64,000 bases of DNA from Paenibacillus sp. OV219 (GTDB taxonomy: Bacteria; Bacillota; Bacilli; Paenibacillales; Paenibacillaceae). The stretch spans positions 124,001 to 188,000 of the forward strand of contig NZ_FOCJ01000008.1 of the NCBI RefSeq assembly GCF_900110075.1, written 5' to 3'. Below, piece after piece: positions 35,831 to 44,752 of this stretch. The stretch's first letter is position 1; every line of letters starts with the position of its first letter. A model generated the notes under the pieces. That model was given only the letters and a program-made list of their open reading frames with translations, did no database searches and was not told where the DNA came from. The position numbers and the translations under genes were made by a program.

Positions 35831-36749
35831 GAAGTCCGTAAGCTCTCGCAATATACTCGTATCCATGTTTTCCCTAGTTGCGAACAAGCTGTTGAAAAAC
35901 CCTTATGTGCTCATTGCACCGGCGATTATACTGGTTTCTCTATTTTCCTTGTATCCGGCTCTGTTCGCACTGAAAGTCAGCTTTCTGAAATGGGATGTAG
36001 TCACAGGCGAGAAGTCATTCGTCGGATTTGATAATTACGTGTCCGTCTTCACTGATCCTGAGTGGCTGCAAGTGATGAAGAATACATTTCTTTACACCGT
36101 TTTTACGGTAATCTTTGGCTTAATATTCGCTTTGTTAATCGGCATTTTGCTGAAGAACAGCTCCGTGTTGAATAATTTCGTTCAAAGCGTCATTTTCACA
36201 CCGCAAATTGTTTCGTTCGTGTCGGTTTCGATTATGTGGATGTGGCTCTTTGATCCACAGATGGGCATGATCAATTATGCTTTGAAATTCATAGGCTTGA
36301 AGCCTCAGCTGTGGATGTTGAGTCCGAAAACTTCATTGTTATCGGTCATCATTGTATCCATATGGAAAGGCTTGGGATTCAACGCGATGATCGTAATCGC
36401 AGGCCTGCAAAGCATTCCGGTCTATATATACGAAGCTGCAAAGCTGGATCGATCAAGCAGGCTGAGTACATTGTTTCGGATTACGATTCCGTTACTGTCG
36501 CCGACATTGTTCTTTCTGCTCATTACATCCACAATAGGTGCTTTCACTTCGTTCGATGTCGTTAATTTAATGACCAAAGGCGGGCCACAGGGGTCCTCCA
36601 ATGTGCTCGTTCACTGGATTTATCAAGTTGGATTTTTGAAATTCCAGCTCGGCAGGGCGATGGCGGCCTCCATCTTATTTCTTATTATGATTGGCATCAT
36701 CTCTATCATTAATTTCAAGTTTTTCTCTCGGAAAGTTCACTATCAATAG
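35793..36749 (+). CDS. ABC importer permease, MalF/UgpA type
   Basis: 318 residues from a TTG at 35793 that has AAAGAGGGC upstream; a shorter start at the ATG of MFSLVANK is possible. Six membrane helices and the EAAKLDRSSRLSTLFRITIPLL coupling segment (EAA loop) are typical of family-1 sugar importers. It pairs with the permease encoded at 36771. Confidence 0.88.
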   Translation: MQENILPQKRQYKKSVSSRNILVSMFSLVANKLLKNPYVLIAPAIILVSLFSLYPALFALKVSFLKWDVVTGEKSFVGFDNYVSVFTDPEWLQVMKNTFLYTVFTVIFGLIFALLIGILLKNSSVLNNFVQSVIFTPQIVSFVSVSIMWMWLFDPQMGMINYALKFIGLKPQLWMLSPKTSLLSVIIVSIWKGLGFNAMIVIAGLQSIPVYIYEAAKLDRSSRLSTLFRITIPLLSPTLFFLLITSTIGAFTSFDVVNLMTKGGPQGSSNVLVHWIYQVGFLKFQLGRAMAASILFLIMIGIISIINFKFFSRKVHYQ

Positions 36750-36770
36750 AAGGGAGGAACACAACTAGCC

Positions 36771-37592
36771 ATGAAACTGGTTATTCATCTACTACGTTAC
36801 CTGCTGCTCGCAGTGCTAATAATTACATTTATCTTTCCATTCTATTGGATGATCAGTACGTCGTTGAAATCGTTTTTCGAAGCGATCCATTTTCCGCCTG
36901 CGATGTTTCCGAAATCTTTACATTTTGAAAATTATGCGGAAGCATGGGTGAAGGTCAAATTTGTTCACTATGGTACCAATTCGGTCATTATTACATTACT
37001 AACGGCAATCGGACAGCTGCTTGTTTGTGTGCCTGCATCGTATGCGTTCGCTAAGAAGAAATTTGCTTTATCGGGGTTCTTCTTCGCATTAGTACTCGTC
37101 GATTTAATGCTTCCGGCTCAAGTTACATTCGTACCTATTTATGTATTGCTCAGCGATTTTGGCTGGCTTGATACGTATGCGGCGCAAATTATTCCTTTCA
37201 TCTACTCATCCTTCGCGATCTTCTTTATGACGGAGGCGTTCAAGCAAATACCGGACGAGCTGCTTGATGCGGCGAAGCTGGATCAAGCGACAGAGCTGCA
37301 GCTCATGGTTAGAATTATGCTTCCAATTACCAAACCGTTCATTCTTACGCTAATGCTCTTAGCGATTATCGGAAAATGGAATGATTATTTCTGGACCTTA
37401 ATTCTGACCAACTCTGAGAATGTAAGAACACTGCCGATTGCCGTGAAAAGCTTGTTGGATGTTGGAGACGGAATCAATGAATGGAATATCTCAATGGCAG
37501 GCAATGTTTTGTTAATGGCGCCGGTACTGCTCCTTTATTTGTTCGCCAACCGGTTTATCAAAAATGCATTCGTATATGGCGGCATTAAATAG
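36771..37592 (+). CDS. ABC importer permease, MalG/UgpE type
   Basis: A 273-residue permease with six helices. The N-terminal FPFYWMISTSLKS and the EAA loop LLDAAKLDQATELQLMVRIMLP are typical of the second permease in this transporter class. ATG behind AAGGGAGG. It is cotranscribed with its partner (21 bp gap) and with the binding-protein gene downstream. Confidence 0.92.
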   Translation: MKLVIHLLRYLLLAVLIITFIFPFYWMISTSLKSFFEAIHFPPAMFPKSLHFENYAEAWVKVKFVHYGTNSVIITLLTAIGQLLVCVPASYAFAKKKFALSGFFFALVLVDLMLPAQVTFVPIYVLLSDFGWLDTYAAQIIPFIYSSFAIFFMTEAFKQIPDELLDAAKLDQATELQLMVRIMLPITKPFILTLMLLAIIGKWNDYFWTLILTNSENVRTLPIAVKSLLDVGDGINEWNISMAGNVLLMAPVLLLYLFANRFIKNAFVYGGIK

Positions 37593-37714
37593 GAGCAGAA
37601 ATTACTTGAAGGAGGTGGTTGCTGGAGAGGAACGTTGCAAGTGATAAAGTTCAAGTTATCGGTGGGTATAGGGTAGGAGAAAAAGAGTCATAAAATGACG
37701 GAGGAGATTTCCTA

Positions 37715-39055
37715 ATGAAACCAACTGTAAAGAAATTATCAACTTTAGCAATTGCAGGTGCTATGACTGTCGGATTACTGGCAGGTTGCGGTAATGCAGA
37801 AACGAATGAGAATGGAACTCCGAAGGCGAACGATACTGCAGCGAACGAAACGAGCAAGCAAGAGAAAGTTGTCGTAGATTTCTGGTCGATCTGGGATCCA
37901 GGGAATGGCAACGGTAAATTGTTGGCAGACGCTGCTGCAAAATTCAATAGCGAAAATCTTGATACCGAAATCGTTGTTTCCGGCCAAGGCGGATACGATG
38001 GTGTTGCCGAGAAGCTCGAGGCTGCTTTAGTTGCTAAGAAACCTCCAGTAATCGCTCAAATCGAAGAATCATTTATTGCTCGATACAGTCCGGTTGCAGC
38101 TGATTTGAGCAAATACGTATCCAAAGCAACGATTGACAACTATATTGACGGCTTGACCGTTTCCAGCATTGTTGATGGTGTATTCAAAGCAGCTCCACTG
38201 AACCGAAGCACACCGATCCTTTACTTGAACGCTGATTTGTTGGCTAAAGCTGGATTGTCTAAAGAAGGGCCTAAAACTTGGGACGAGCTTTATGAATTCG
38301 CTAAGAAAATGGCGAAGCCAGATCAAGGTATTTACGGATTTTCAGGCCATTGGGATTCGGATGCTTGGTTCTGGGAATCAGCTCTTTATTCCTACGGCGG
38401 CGAAGTTGTAAACGAAGATGGCTCAGAAGCAGCTTTCGATAACGATAAAGGCAGCAAAATCGTTGAACTGTGGCAAAAAATGTCTAACGAAAAAGTGATG
38501 TTGAATCCTTATAGCTCACAAGGTAACGTGTCCGATATCGTTAAACAAAACTTTGTCGATGGTAAAGTCGGCATGATCCTTGATTCCGTTGGCTCAATGG
38601 GTCCTTTGCTGAAAGATCAATCTAAATTTAAGGTTCAAGTCGCTTACCAACCAGCTGGCGAGAAAAACTCGATCGTAACTGGCGGAGCTAATATGATCAT
38701 CTTGGATAGCGCTACTGAAGAGCAGAAGAAAGCAGCAGGAAAGTTCTTAGAATACTTGGCTTCTGATGAATTCGTAGTTAACTTCTACAAAACATCCGGT
38801 TACTTCGCTACAACGAAATCTTCGCTCGAAACAAAAGAAGTGAAAGATCTGTTTGCTGAACACCCGCAATTTAAAGTAGCGATCGATCAACTGCAATTTG
38901 CTCACAAGCGCCCTTGGCAAAAGAACTGGCGCGCCATGTACACTTCAATCGTTGATGACTTGAATGGTGCAATGGTTGACACAAAATCAGATGCTAAAGC
39001 TATCATTCATACAGCTGATGTAAAAGCGCAAAAAATTATGGACGATAACAAATAA
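37715..39055 (+). CDS. Solute-binding lipoprotein of the importer
   Basis: A 446-residue family-1 binding protein. Signal peptide with lipobox LLAGC (Cys about 26), a Thr/Asn/Glu-rich linker, then the two-lobed fold with VVDFWSIWDPGNGNGK and WDELYEFAKKMAKPD. FWSIWDPGNG is in the position of the ligand-facing start seen in UgpB-like proteins. Strong GGAGG site before the ATG. The codons end in T and A more often than in neighbouring clusters, as expected of a highly expressed or recently acquired gene. The ligand is unknown; sugar or sugar phosphate is likely given the two PHP hydrolases downstream. Confidence 0.88.
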   Translation: MKPTVKKLSTLAIAGAMTVGLLAGCGNAETNENGTPKANDTAANETSKQEKVVVDFWSIWDPGNGNGKLLADAAAKFNSENLDTEIVVSGQGGYDGVAEKLEAALVAKKPPVIAQIEESFIARYSPVAADLSKYVSKATIDNYIDGLTVSSIVDGVFKAAPLNRSTPILYLNADLLAKAGLSKEGPKTWDELYEFAKKMAKPDQGIYGFSGHWDSDAWFWESALYSYGGEVVNEDGSEAAFDNDKGSKIVELWQKMSNEKVMLNPYSSQGNVSDIVKQNFVDGKVGMILDSVGSMGPLLKDQSKFKVQVAYQPAGEKNSIVTGGANMIILDSATEEQKKAAGKFLEYLASDEFVVNFYKTSGYFATTKSSLETKEVKDLFAEHPQFKVAIDQLQFAHKRPWQKNWRAMYTSIVDDLNGAMVDTKSDAKAIIHTADVKAQKIMDDNK

Positions 39056-39071
39056 GGAGGCTCCTAGAGTC

Positions 39072-40022
39072 GTGAAAACGGTGAATGGCTTTATTGCCGA
39101 AGGCAGCTTTTATAAAGGGAATTTCCACTGTCACTCGACGCTTTCGGATGGGGCATTAACAGTTGAACAGCTGCAGGATGCGTATAAAGAAAAGGGCTAT
39201 CATTTCTTATCGCATTCCGAGCACGATTTCTTCACTAATTTCGAGTCGTCGAATGAAGCGGATTTTATTACACTTCCTTCTAGTGAAGTAAGTATTCTAA
39301 TGCCGCAAGGAGACTATCGCATCTACCATCTCCATGTTATTCTAGGAACCGACGAGCATATACAGAATGCGACTTTAGAACCGCTAAAGCATATGCAGCC
39401 GATCATATGGGACGCCTGGGAAGGTTATTCGACAGCGCAAGCCTTCATTGATGACATGATTTCAAGAGGAAATCTCGTCATGTTCAACCATCCTCATTGG
39501 TCGACTGTTGAGTGGGAAGATGTGTACGCGCTAAATAACCTTTTTGCACTCGAGATCTACAATCACTGTTCCGAGTGGCAGGAGAATATGGGTAATTCCC
39601 GCATTATGTGGGACACCTTGCTCCGCAAGGGTATGCGCTTGTATGGATTGGCTACCGACGATAACCACAACCGTCAACCGCTGGATTCACCTAAGAACGA
39701 CTCGTTTGGAGGCTGGGTAGTGGTCAAGGCGAAGGAGCTGTCCCGAAATTCGATAATCGATGCGATGCTGAAAGGCAGCTTTTATTCCTCGACAGGTCCT
39801 GAAATTTACGATTTCCGAATCGTCGAAGATGAAGTAATCTTCGAATGTTCGCCAGTTGAGCGGATTTATATGAACGGCGATGGCCGTCAATATCAAATCG
39901 AGATCGGCGAGAACGTGACGCAATTAAGAAAGAAGCTTCAAGGTACGGAGAAATACATTCGAATTGAAGCCATTGATAAATTCGGAAAAACAGCTTTTAC
40001 AAATCCAATTTACTTGGATTAA
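39072..40022 (+). CDS. PHP-domain metal-dependent hydrolase (CehA/McbA-like)
   Basis: A 316-residue PHP-domain protein. GNFHCHSTLSDGAL near residue 17 supplies the first metal histidines, SHSEHD the next, MFNHPHW another, and ATDDNH the C-terminal pair. Such proteins are phosphoesterases or related hydrolases using three metal ions. The start is a GTG with AAGGAGG upstream. It is 16 bp after the importer's binding-protein gene, so it should act on the imported compound or its product. No signal peptide. Confidence 0.82.
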   Translation: MKTVNGFIAEGSFYKGNFHCHSTLSDGALTVEQLQDAYKEKGYHFLSHSEHDFFTNFESSNEADFITLPSSEVSILMPQGDYRIYHLHVILGTDEHIQNATLEPLKHMQPIIWDAWEGYSTAQAFIDDMISRGNLVMFNHPHWSTVEWEDVYALNNLFALEIYNHCSEWQENMGNSRIMWDTLLRKGMRLYGLATDDNHNRQPLDSPKNDSFGGWVVVKAKELSRNSIIDAMLKGSFYSSTGPEIYDFRIVEDEVIFECSPVERIYMNGDGRQYQIEIGENVTQLRKKLQGTEKYIRIEAIDKFGKTAFTNPIYLD

Positions 40023-40033
40023 TAGTTCCGACC

Positions 40034-40078
40034 AAGCCGGAAAATGAAGCTTCTACATCGTTTCCCGGCTTTTTTTTT
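40034..40078 (+). terminator. Terminator of the importer operon
   Basis: AAGCCGG pairs with CCGGCTT with partial pairing beyond (AAAA/TTTC), followed by eight Ts. Confidence 0.85.
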
Positions 40079-40107
40079 CTAGAAGGAGATAAAGGTGGAG
40101 AAACAGT

Positions 40108-40884
40108 ATGCTGCAAGTTGAGCGGATGAGCCTGATATTGGCTGAATTAAATGCAAATGGCAGAGTAATGGTCAATGGGCTTGCTGAACAGCTTGAAGTA
40201 TCTAAAGTAACAATCCGTAGAGACCTGGAGTTGCTCAGTCAGGATAACAAACTCCTCATCGTGCACGGGGGTGCAATTAAACCCAACTTCAGATTATATG
40301 AGGCCCCTTTCAACCAAAGGCATGACATCAACATCGAAGAGAAGATACAAGTTGGCAAGAAAGCAGTCGACTGTATACAAGATAATGATGTAATCGCATT
40401 CGGCGTTGGAACAACAACACTTCAAATCGCAAAACATGTGCAGAACAAACATAATCTAACCATTATTGTCAGCTGTGTATCGATTCTTAATCAATTGATC
40501 GAGAGGAAGAAAGCGGGTGTTTTCAGCGAGAAAATCATCTTCCTTGGCGGCGAAATCGATACGGATCAAATGTTTGCAACAGGCAGCATGATGCTTGATA
40601 TGCTGGATAGATTATACATCGACAAAGTATTCATCGGTGCGAGCGGCTATTCAATTGTCAATGGCATCACAACGTACAATATCGAAGAGGGTAACTTCTT
40701 GAAGCGTTTGATTAATCGTTCTCGCGAAGTCTATCTCGTTATCGATCACACGAAAATCGAAGCCAAATCCTTATTCAAATACACGGAATTTAATGATGTA
40801 GATTATATTATTTGCGACAGCAATCCGCCAACCGACTGGAAGAAACCATTGGAGAATGGGAAGGTTCAGTGGATTAAAGCATAA
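40108..40884 (+). CDS. DeoR-family repressor
   Basis: A 258-residue DeoR/GlpR-type regulator: helix-turn-helix at residues about 19-40 (VNGLAEQLEVSKVTIRRDLE), sensor domain with FGVGTTTLQIAKHV, KVFIGASGYS and VIDHTKIEAKSLFKY. It lies between two PHP-domain hydrolase genes next to a sugar or organophosphate importer, so it probably represses that cluster until a phosphorylated compound appears. GGAGA site before the ATG. The next frame begins at its stop codon. Confidence 0.88.
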   Translation: MLQVERMSLILAELNANGRVMVNGLAEQLEVSKVTIRRDLELLSQDNKLLIVHGGAIKPNFRLYEAPFNQRHDINIEEKIQVGKKAVDCIQDNDVIAFGVGTTTLQIAKHVQNKHNLTIIVSCVSILNQLIERKKAGVFSEKIIFLGGEIDTDQMFATGSMMLDMLDRLYIDKVFIGASGYSIVNGITTYNIEEGNFLKRLINRSREVYLVIDHTKIEAKSLFKYTEFNDVDYIICDSNPPTDWKKPLENGKVQWIKA

Positions 40885-40928
40885 TGATGGCGTCACTCAT
40901 TTTATTATCAGGAAGGATTCATACATCC

Positions 40929-41732
40929 ATGAATAGATCGCCAGCTATTGTCGACCAACATGTTCATACGAGTTATTCTCCTGATTCGACCGAACCATTA
41001 GAGAATATCGTCCGTCTCGCGCATTCGCTTGGGAAATCATTCGTTGTGACGACAGATCATTTTGATTATGATTGCAAGTATTTCAAGAAGGATGTCTTGA
41101 TTGACATGCCTGCGTATGAGCGAGAAGTTGACGTATTACTCAGCAAGTACGAGATCGATATTCGAAAAGGAATAGAAGTCGGATATCGCCGAGACTATCA
41201 TAACGAAATCAATGCTTATCTGCAGCAGTATTCATTCGACCTTGTTCTGCTCTCCGTTCATAATAATGGTGTTCTTGATTTTGCGGAAGATAAGTTCCAA
41301 GGCCAGCCGCTTGATCGCGTATTCACTGACTATTTCATGCATGTATTCCATTCTGTGAGTGATATGGACAATTATGACGTCGTTGCCCACCTTGATTACT
41401 TCGTCCGTTATTCCAAACGGGTTATTAACGAATCTGATTACAAACGAGTAAATGACATCCTATATGATCTATTGAAAGTTATTATCCGCAAAGAAAAGAC
41501 ATTGGAGCTCAACACGACTGGACTGTTCCGTCAAGGCTGGATACATCCGCACTCTTATTTACTCCGCATGTACATCGATTTGGGCGGCAAGCTGTTTTCG
41601 CTCGGATCCGACGCACATCGATTAGAGCATTACGAGAGAGGCTTCGAACAGGCAATCGAGTTATTGAAGTTCTATAAGATCCGGGAGATCGTTCAGTTCA
41701 AGAACCGGATACCGTATACGGTTTCTATTTAG
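40929..41732 (+). CDS. PHP-domain phosphatase, HisK/histidinol-phosphatase-like
   Basis: About 267 residues from the ATG at 40929, which lies about 12 bases after AGGAAGG; the frame is open from 40884, overlapping the DeoR stop, but without a ribosome site. DQHVHTSYSPDS, TDHFDYD, VEVGYR-type Glu and LLSVHNN are visible, with DAHRLEH near the end. This is the histidinol-phosphatase-like PHP pattern, although histidine biosynthesis genes are absent. It more likely dephosphorylates a sugar phosphate or similar compound handled by the importer cluster. Confidence 0.8.
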   Translation: MNRSPAIVDQHVHTSYSPDSTEPLENIVRLAHSLGKSFVVTTDHFDYDCKYFKKDVLIDMPAYEREVDVLLSKYEIDIRKGIEVGYRRDYHNEINAYLQQYSFDLVLLSVHNNGVLDFAEDKFQGQPLDRVFTDYFMHVFHSVSDMDNYDVVAHLDYFVRYSKRVINESDYKRVNDILYDLLKVIIRKEKTLELNTTGLFRQGWIHPHSYLLRMYIDLGGKLFSLGSDAHRLEHYERGFEQAIELLKFYKIREIVQFKNRIPYTVSI

Positions 41733-41764
41733 AAGGAGTGCCCTTGATATCAATAATAACGCAC

Positions 41765-41803
41765 AAGTGCGATGGCCTTTCTCAAAGGCATTGCACTTTT
41801 TTT
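41765..41803 (+). terminator. Terminator
   Basis: AAGTGCGATGGCCTTT pairs with AAAGGCATTGCACTT around a CTC loop, then seven Ts. It ends the DeoR-PHP pair. The rest of the 220-bp gap to 41953 shows an AT-rich promoter-like stretch but no firm boxes. Confidence 0.88.
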
Positions 41804-41952
41804 GTTGAAATGATAGCGATACCTATATCAAAATTCGGAATGAAAATGCGATTTTCTTATATTTTAATATGCCTTTACAAGAGTAGAATAAGAGAGAAGG
41901 TAGGCAGCAGAGCTATAGCGGGAATGTCGATGCATAACGAGGAGGCGTTACG

Positions 41953-42981
41953 ATGAAAGGGATTGTTTGCGACGAAATTGAACGGTTTCGGATGACGGAT
42001 GATTTGCCGGAGCCAGAGCTGCTGGACGGTCACGCGATTGTAAGTATTCGGCGGGTTGGCATCTGCGGTACCGACTACCATGCTTTCAGAGGGAATCAGC
42101 CATTTTTTCACTATCCACGCATATTAGGGCATGAGCTGTCGGGTATCATCGAACAAATTGGCGATAATGAAGGCTCGCTTCATACCGGTGATCAAGTGTC
42201 CATTATTCCGTATTTGCATTGCGGTCATTGCGTAGCATGTCGTAGAGGGAAGACGAACTGCTGCACAGATATGCAGGTGCTTGGTGTGCATGTTGATGGA
42301 GGGATGCGCGAGAGGATCTCGATGCCAATCACTCACTTGCTTCGTACCGATGGTCTGTCTCTGGATGAAGCGGCGATTGTAGAGCCTCTCGCAATCGGCG
42401 CTCATGCTGTGCGTAGAGCGGGAATTGGTGCTGGTGACAGGGTTCTCGTCATAGGCTCCGGGCCAATTGGTCTTGGAGTGATGCTCTTTGCGAAAGATGC
42501 GGGAGCAAGCGTAATTGCGATGGATATGAACGGAGAACGGCTGGCGTTCTGCAAAGATTGGGCGAAGGTAGATCATACCGTTAACGCCTTGGAGACGGAC
42601 GTGAAGCAGCGGCTCTCAGAACTGACTGAAGGTGAGTTTCCTATTGCTGTGTTCGACGCGACTGGAAATGCCGGTTCGATGAACAGATCATTTGAACTGG
42701 CGGCGCATGGCGGGACGCTCATATTCGTCGGACTTGTCAAAGGAGAGATTACCTTCTCCGATCCTGAATTCCACAAACGGGAATTAACGCTGATGGGCAG
42801 CCGAAATGCGACAAGGGAAGATTTCAATCATGTACTAGATGTTCTGCGTCATACGGAAGTCGCTATCGATAAATACATTACACATCGTTCTTCATTTGAC
42901 GGAATGATAGAAGCGTTCGATCAATGGTTAATGCCGGATAGCAAGGTCATTAAGGCGATTGTAGAGCTGAAAGCGGACTAA
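41953..42981 (+). CDS. Zinc-dependent medium-chain sugar/polyol dehydrogenase
   Basis: A 342-residue MDR alcohol dehydrogenase. Catalytic zinc ligands CGTD, GHE and the E in VEPLAIG; structural zinc cysteines in CGHCVACRRGKTNCC; Rossmann GSGPIGLG. Of the sorbitol, L-threonine and galactonate dehydrogenase type. GGAGGCG before the ATG. It is followed 28 bp later by a glycosidase-like gene, so it may oxidise a sugar released by that enzyme. L-galactonate or L-fuconate dehydrogenase-like activity is possible but not demonstrable from sequence. Confidence 0.88.
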   Translation: MKGIVCDEIERFRMTDDLPEPELLDGHAIVSIRRVGICGTDYHAFRGNQPFFHYPRILGHELSGIIEQIGDNEGSLHTGDQVSIIPYLHCGHCVACRRGKTNCCTDMQVLGVHVDGGMRERISMPITHLLRTDGLSLDEAAIVEPLAIGAHAVRRAGIGAGDRVLVIGSGPIGLGVMLFAKDAGASVIAMDMNGERLAFCKDWAKVDHTVNALETDVKQRLSELTEGEFPIAVFDATGNAGSMNRSFELAAHGGTLIFVGLVKGEITFSDPEFHKRELTLMGSRNATREDFNHVLDVLRHTEVAIDKYITHRSSFDGMIEAFDQWLMPDSKVIKAIVELKAD

Positions 42982-43009
42982 CTATTTCCACTCGGGATGG
43001 TGAAGAAGC

Positions 43010-44635
43010 ATGGGTGATAAGATAGCAGCGAAGTTGTGGTCATGCGTAGAGCTTACTTTCGAGGCGGCGAGGAGCTACGAGAATCCGTTCATGGATGTAG
43101 AGCTTCATGCTCGGTTTACAGGCTCCAATGGGCAGGAGCTTCTGATTCCTGGTTATTGGGCTGGGGACCATCAGTGGAAAGTTCGATTCACGCCGAGTGC
43201 TGCAGGCGATTGGACATACATAACGCAATGTTCGGAGGCGACAGACAGCGGGCTACACGGTCGGCAAGGTACAGTCACGGCCGCCGCTTGGCAGCCAGGG
43301 GAGCTGCTCGCAAATCCGAATCGAAGGGGATTCATTCGTGTTCATGAATCCGGCCGCTTCTTTGAATATGCGGATGGAACGCCATTTTATTGGATGGGAG
43401 ACACGCTATGGTCCGCACATACGCTGCGCTGTGATCTGGAGACGACGCTGCCTACTTACTTGGATGACCGCAAGCGCAAAGGGTTCAACGTTATTCAGAT
43501 GGTAGTCGGTCATCCGACGGCAGATGAACATGGCGAGGAAACGGCGAGTTATGTGAAATATGACCCGGAATACTTCCTCAACGAGGGCGGAGCTCCTTAT
43601 TTAGAGCGGTATTCCCGCATTAATCCTTCTTACTTCAATTTCTTGGATTTGCGTATTCAACGGATGCTGGAGCAAGGCTTCGTACCTTGTCTGATGGCAA
43701 TGTGGGGACAGGATCTGCAAGGCATAAAGGTAGAAGGCGCCAAGCATTATCTTCGTTATATCATTGCGCGTTATGCGGCCTATAATGTCATGTGGTCGCC
43801 GACGGGCGAATATTTGTTCACGGACAACGTTGAAGGATGGCGTGAGCTGGGCCAGGAGTTTCACCGATATGATCCGTACGGTCATCCGACCTCCGTTCAT
43901 TCGATCGCACCGCATAGCGCAAGCCGCCACTACCACACAGAGGAATGGTATGATTTTAACTTGATCCAAGTCGGGCATGTGCTCGCGTTCAAGAACTTCA
44001 TGGCGGAGCTCCCTCTTATCGACTATCGTATGGAACCGCCGAAGCCTGCTATCATGAGCGAATCCTGGTATGAGAACCATCCGAATTGTGTGCTGGAGGA
44101 TGGTCGAATTCACGATAAGTCGATTCGGTTCGCAACCTATGTGCCGCTGCTGCAGGGCTGCATTGGACAGACCTACGGCGCACATGGCATCTGGTCGTTG
44201 TATAATGATGAGCAACAGGAGAAGTGGACGGATTTCTTCCGTCCAGATGTATGGACGCATGATCTGAACCTGCCTGGCTCCGGTCAAATGCTGCATGTTC
44301 GGTCACTTATGGAGTCGGTCGATTGGCGGCATCTTGAGCCGCATCCGGAATGGGTGAGCACGACTGTCGAGAGCAATGTATACTGCGCGGCTATTCTGCA
44401 GAAGCAATATATTGTCTACTGCACAGGCGGACGGACAGCTATGCCGGTTATGGTCATGATTCTTGGGGAGAAGCGTGGCGGCGGGCAATATGCGGGCCAG
44501 TGGATGAACCCGAGGACAGGCGAGTGGAGCCCGGCAACAGGTGAATACCACGGCTATGGCAGCGGCATGATGTGGCGGGCGTTCACACCGGATCAGGAGG
44601 ATTGGATCTTACGGATTGAGCGGATTTTAGAGTAA
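43010..44635 (+). CDS. DUF5060/DUF4038 glycosidase-like protein, cytoplasmic
   Basis: A 541-residue protein. An N-terminal beta-sandwich of about 90 residues (DUF5060 type: VELTFEAA...PGYWAG) is followed by a TIM-barrel DUF4038 region (FEYADGTPFYWMGDTLWSA, NVIQMVVGHP, FVPCLMAMWG, WSPTGEY, PAIMSESWYEN) and a C-terminal beta domain ending GMMWRAFTPDQEDWILR. Related DUF4038 proteins include apiosidases of family GH140 acting on pectin side chains. No signal peptide, so it would work on imported oligosaccharides. It is probably cotranscribed with the dehydrogenase gene before it. The specific substrate is not predictable. Confidence 0.8.
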   Translation: MGDKIAAKLWSCVELTFEAARSYENPFMDVELHARFTGSNGQELLIPGYWAGDHQWKVRFTPSAAGDWTYITQCSEATDSGLHGRQGTVTAAAWQPGELLANPNRRGFIRVHESGRFFEYADGTPFYWMGDTLWSAHTLRCDLETTLPTYLDDRKRKGFNVIQMVVGHPTADEHGEETASYVKYDPEYFLNEGGAPYLERYSRINPSYFNFLDLRIQRMLEQGFVPCLMAMWGQDLQGIKVEGAKHYLRYIIARYAAYNVMWSPTGEYLFTDNVEGWRELGQEFHRYDPYGHPTSVHSIAPHSASRHYHTEEWYDFNLIQVGHVLAFKNFMAELPLIDYRMEPPKPAIMSESWYENHPNCVLEDGRIHDKSIRFATYVPLLQGCIGQTYGAHGIWSLYNDEQQEKWTDFFRPDVWTHDLNLPGSGQMLHVRSLMESVDWRHLEPHPEWVSTTVESNVYCAAILQKQYIVYCTGGRTAMPVMVMILGEKRGGGQYAGQWMNPRTGEWSPATGEYHGYGSGMMWRAFTPDQEDWILRIERILE

Positions 44636-44685
44636 GCGGGGTGAAAAGGATCTAGCCGGGTTCTATTATTGGAAAGTGTCAAATT

Positions 44686-44710
44686 GTGATATACTGTTTA
44701 TGTGATATAC
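44686..44710 (+). promoter_or_regulatory. Tandem operator in the promoter of the TetR gene
   Basis: GTGATATAC occurs twice, at 44686-44694 and 44702-44710, exactly 16 bp apart. The complement of 44689-44701 (ATAAACAGTATAT) is identical to 47415-47427 in the promoter of the nearby ABC exporter. A weak TTGTGA -35 (44684) and TATACA -10 (44706) overlap the repeats, so a bound repressor would cover the promoter. Confidence 0.65.
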
Positions 44711-44752
44711 AATTTCGGTGCTTGAAGAGCATAATACCGGAGGATCTGAAAT

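Noticed and set aside
41811..41824. A cre site near TGATAGCGATACCT upstream of the alcohol dehydrogenase gene.
   Set aside because: It deviates at the conserved end and lies about 130 bases upstream in an AT-rich stretch; too weak to list.
41738..41956. A 72-residue frame before the alcohol dehydrogenase gene.
   Set aside because: It runs through the terminator at 41765 and has no family character or ribosome site.
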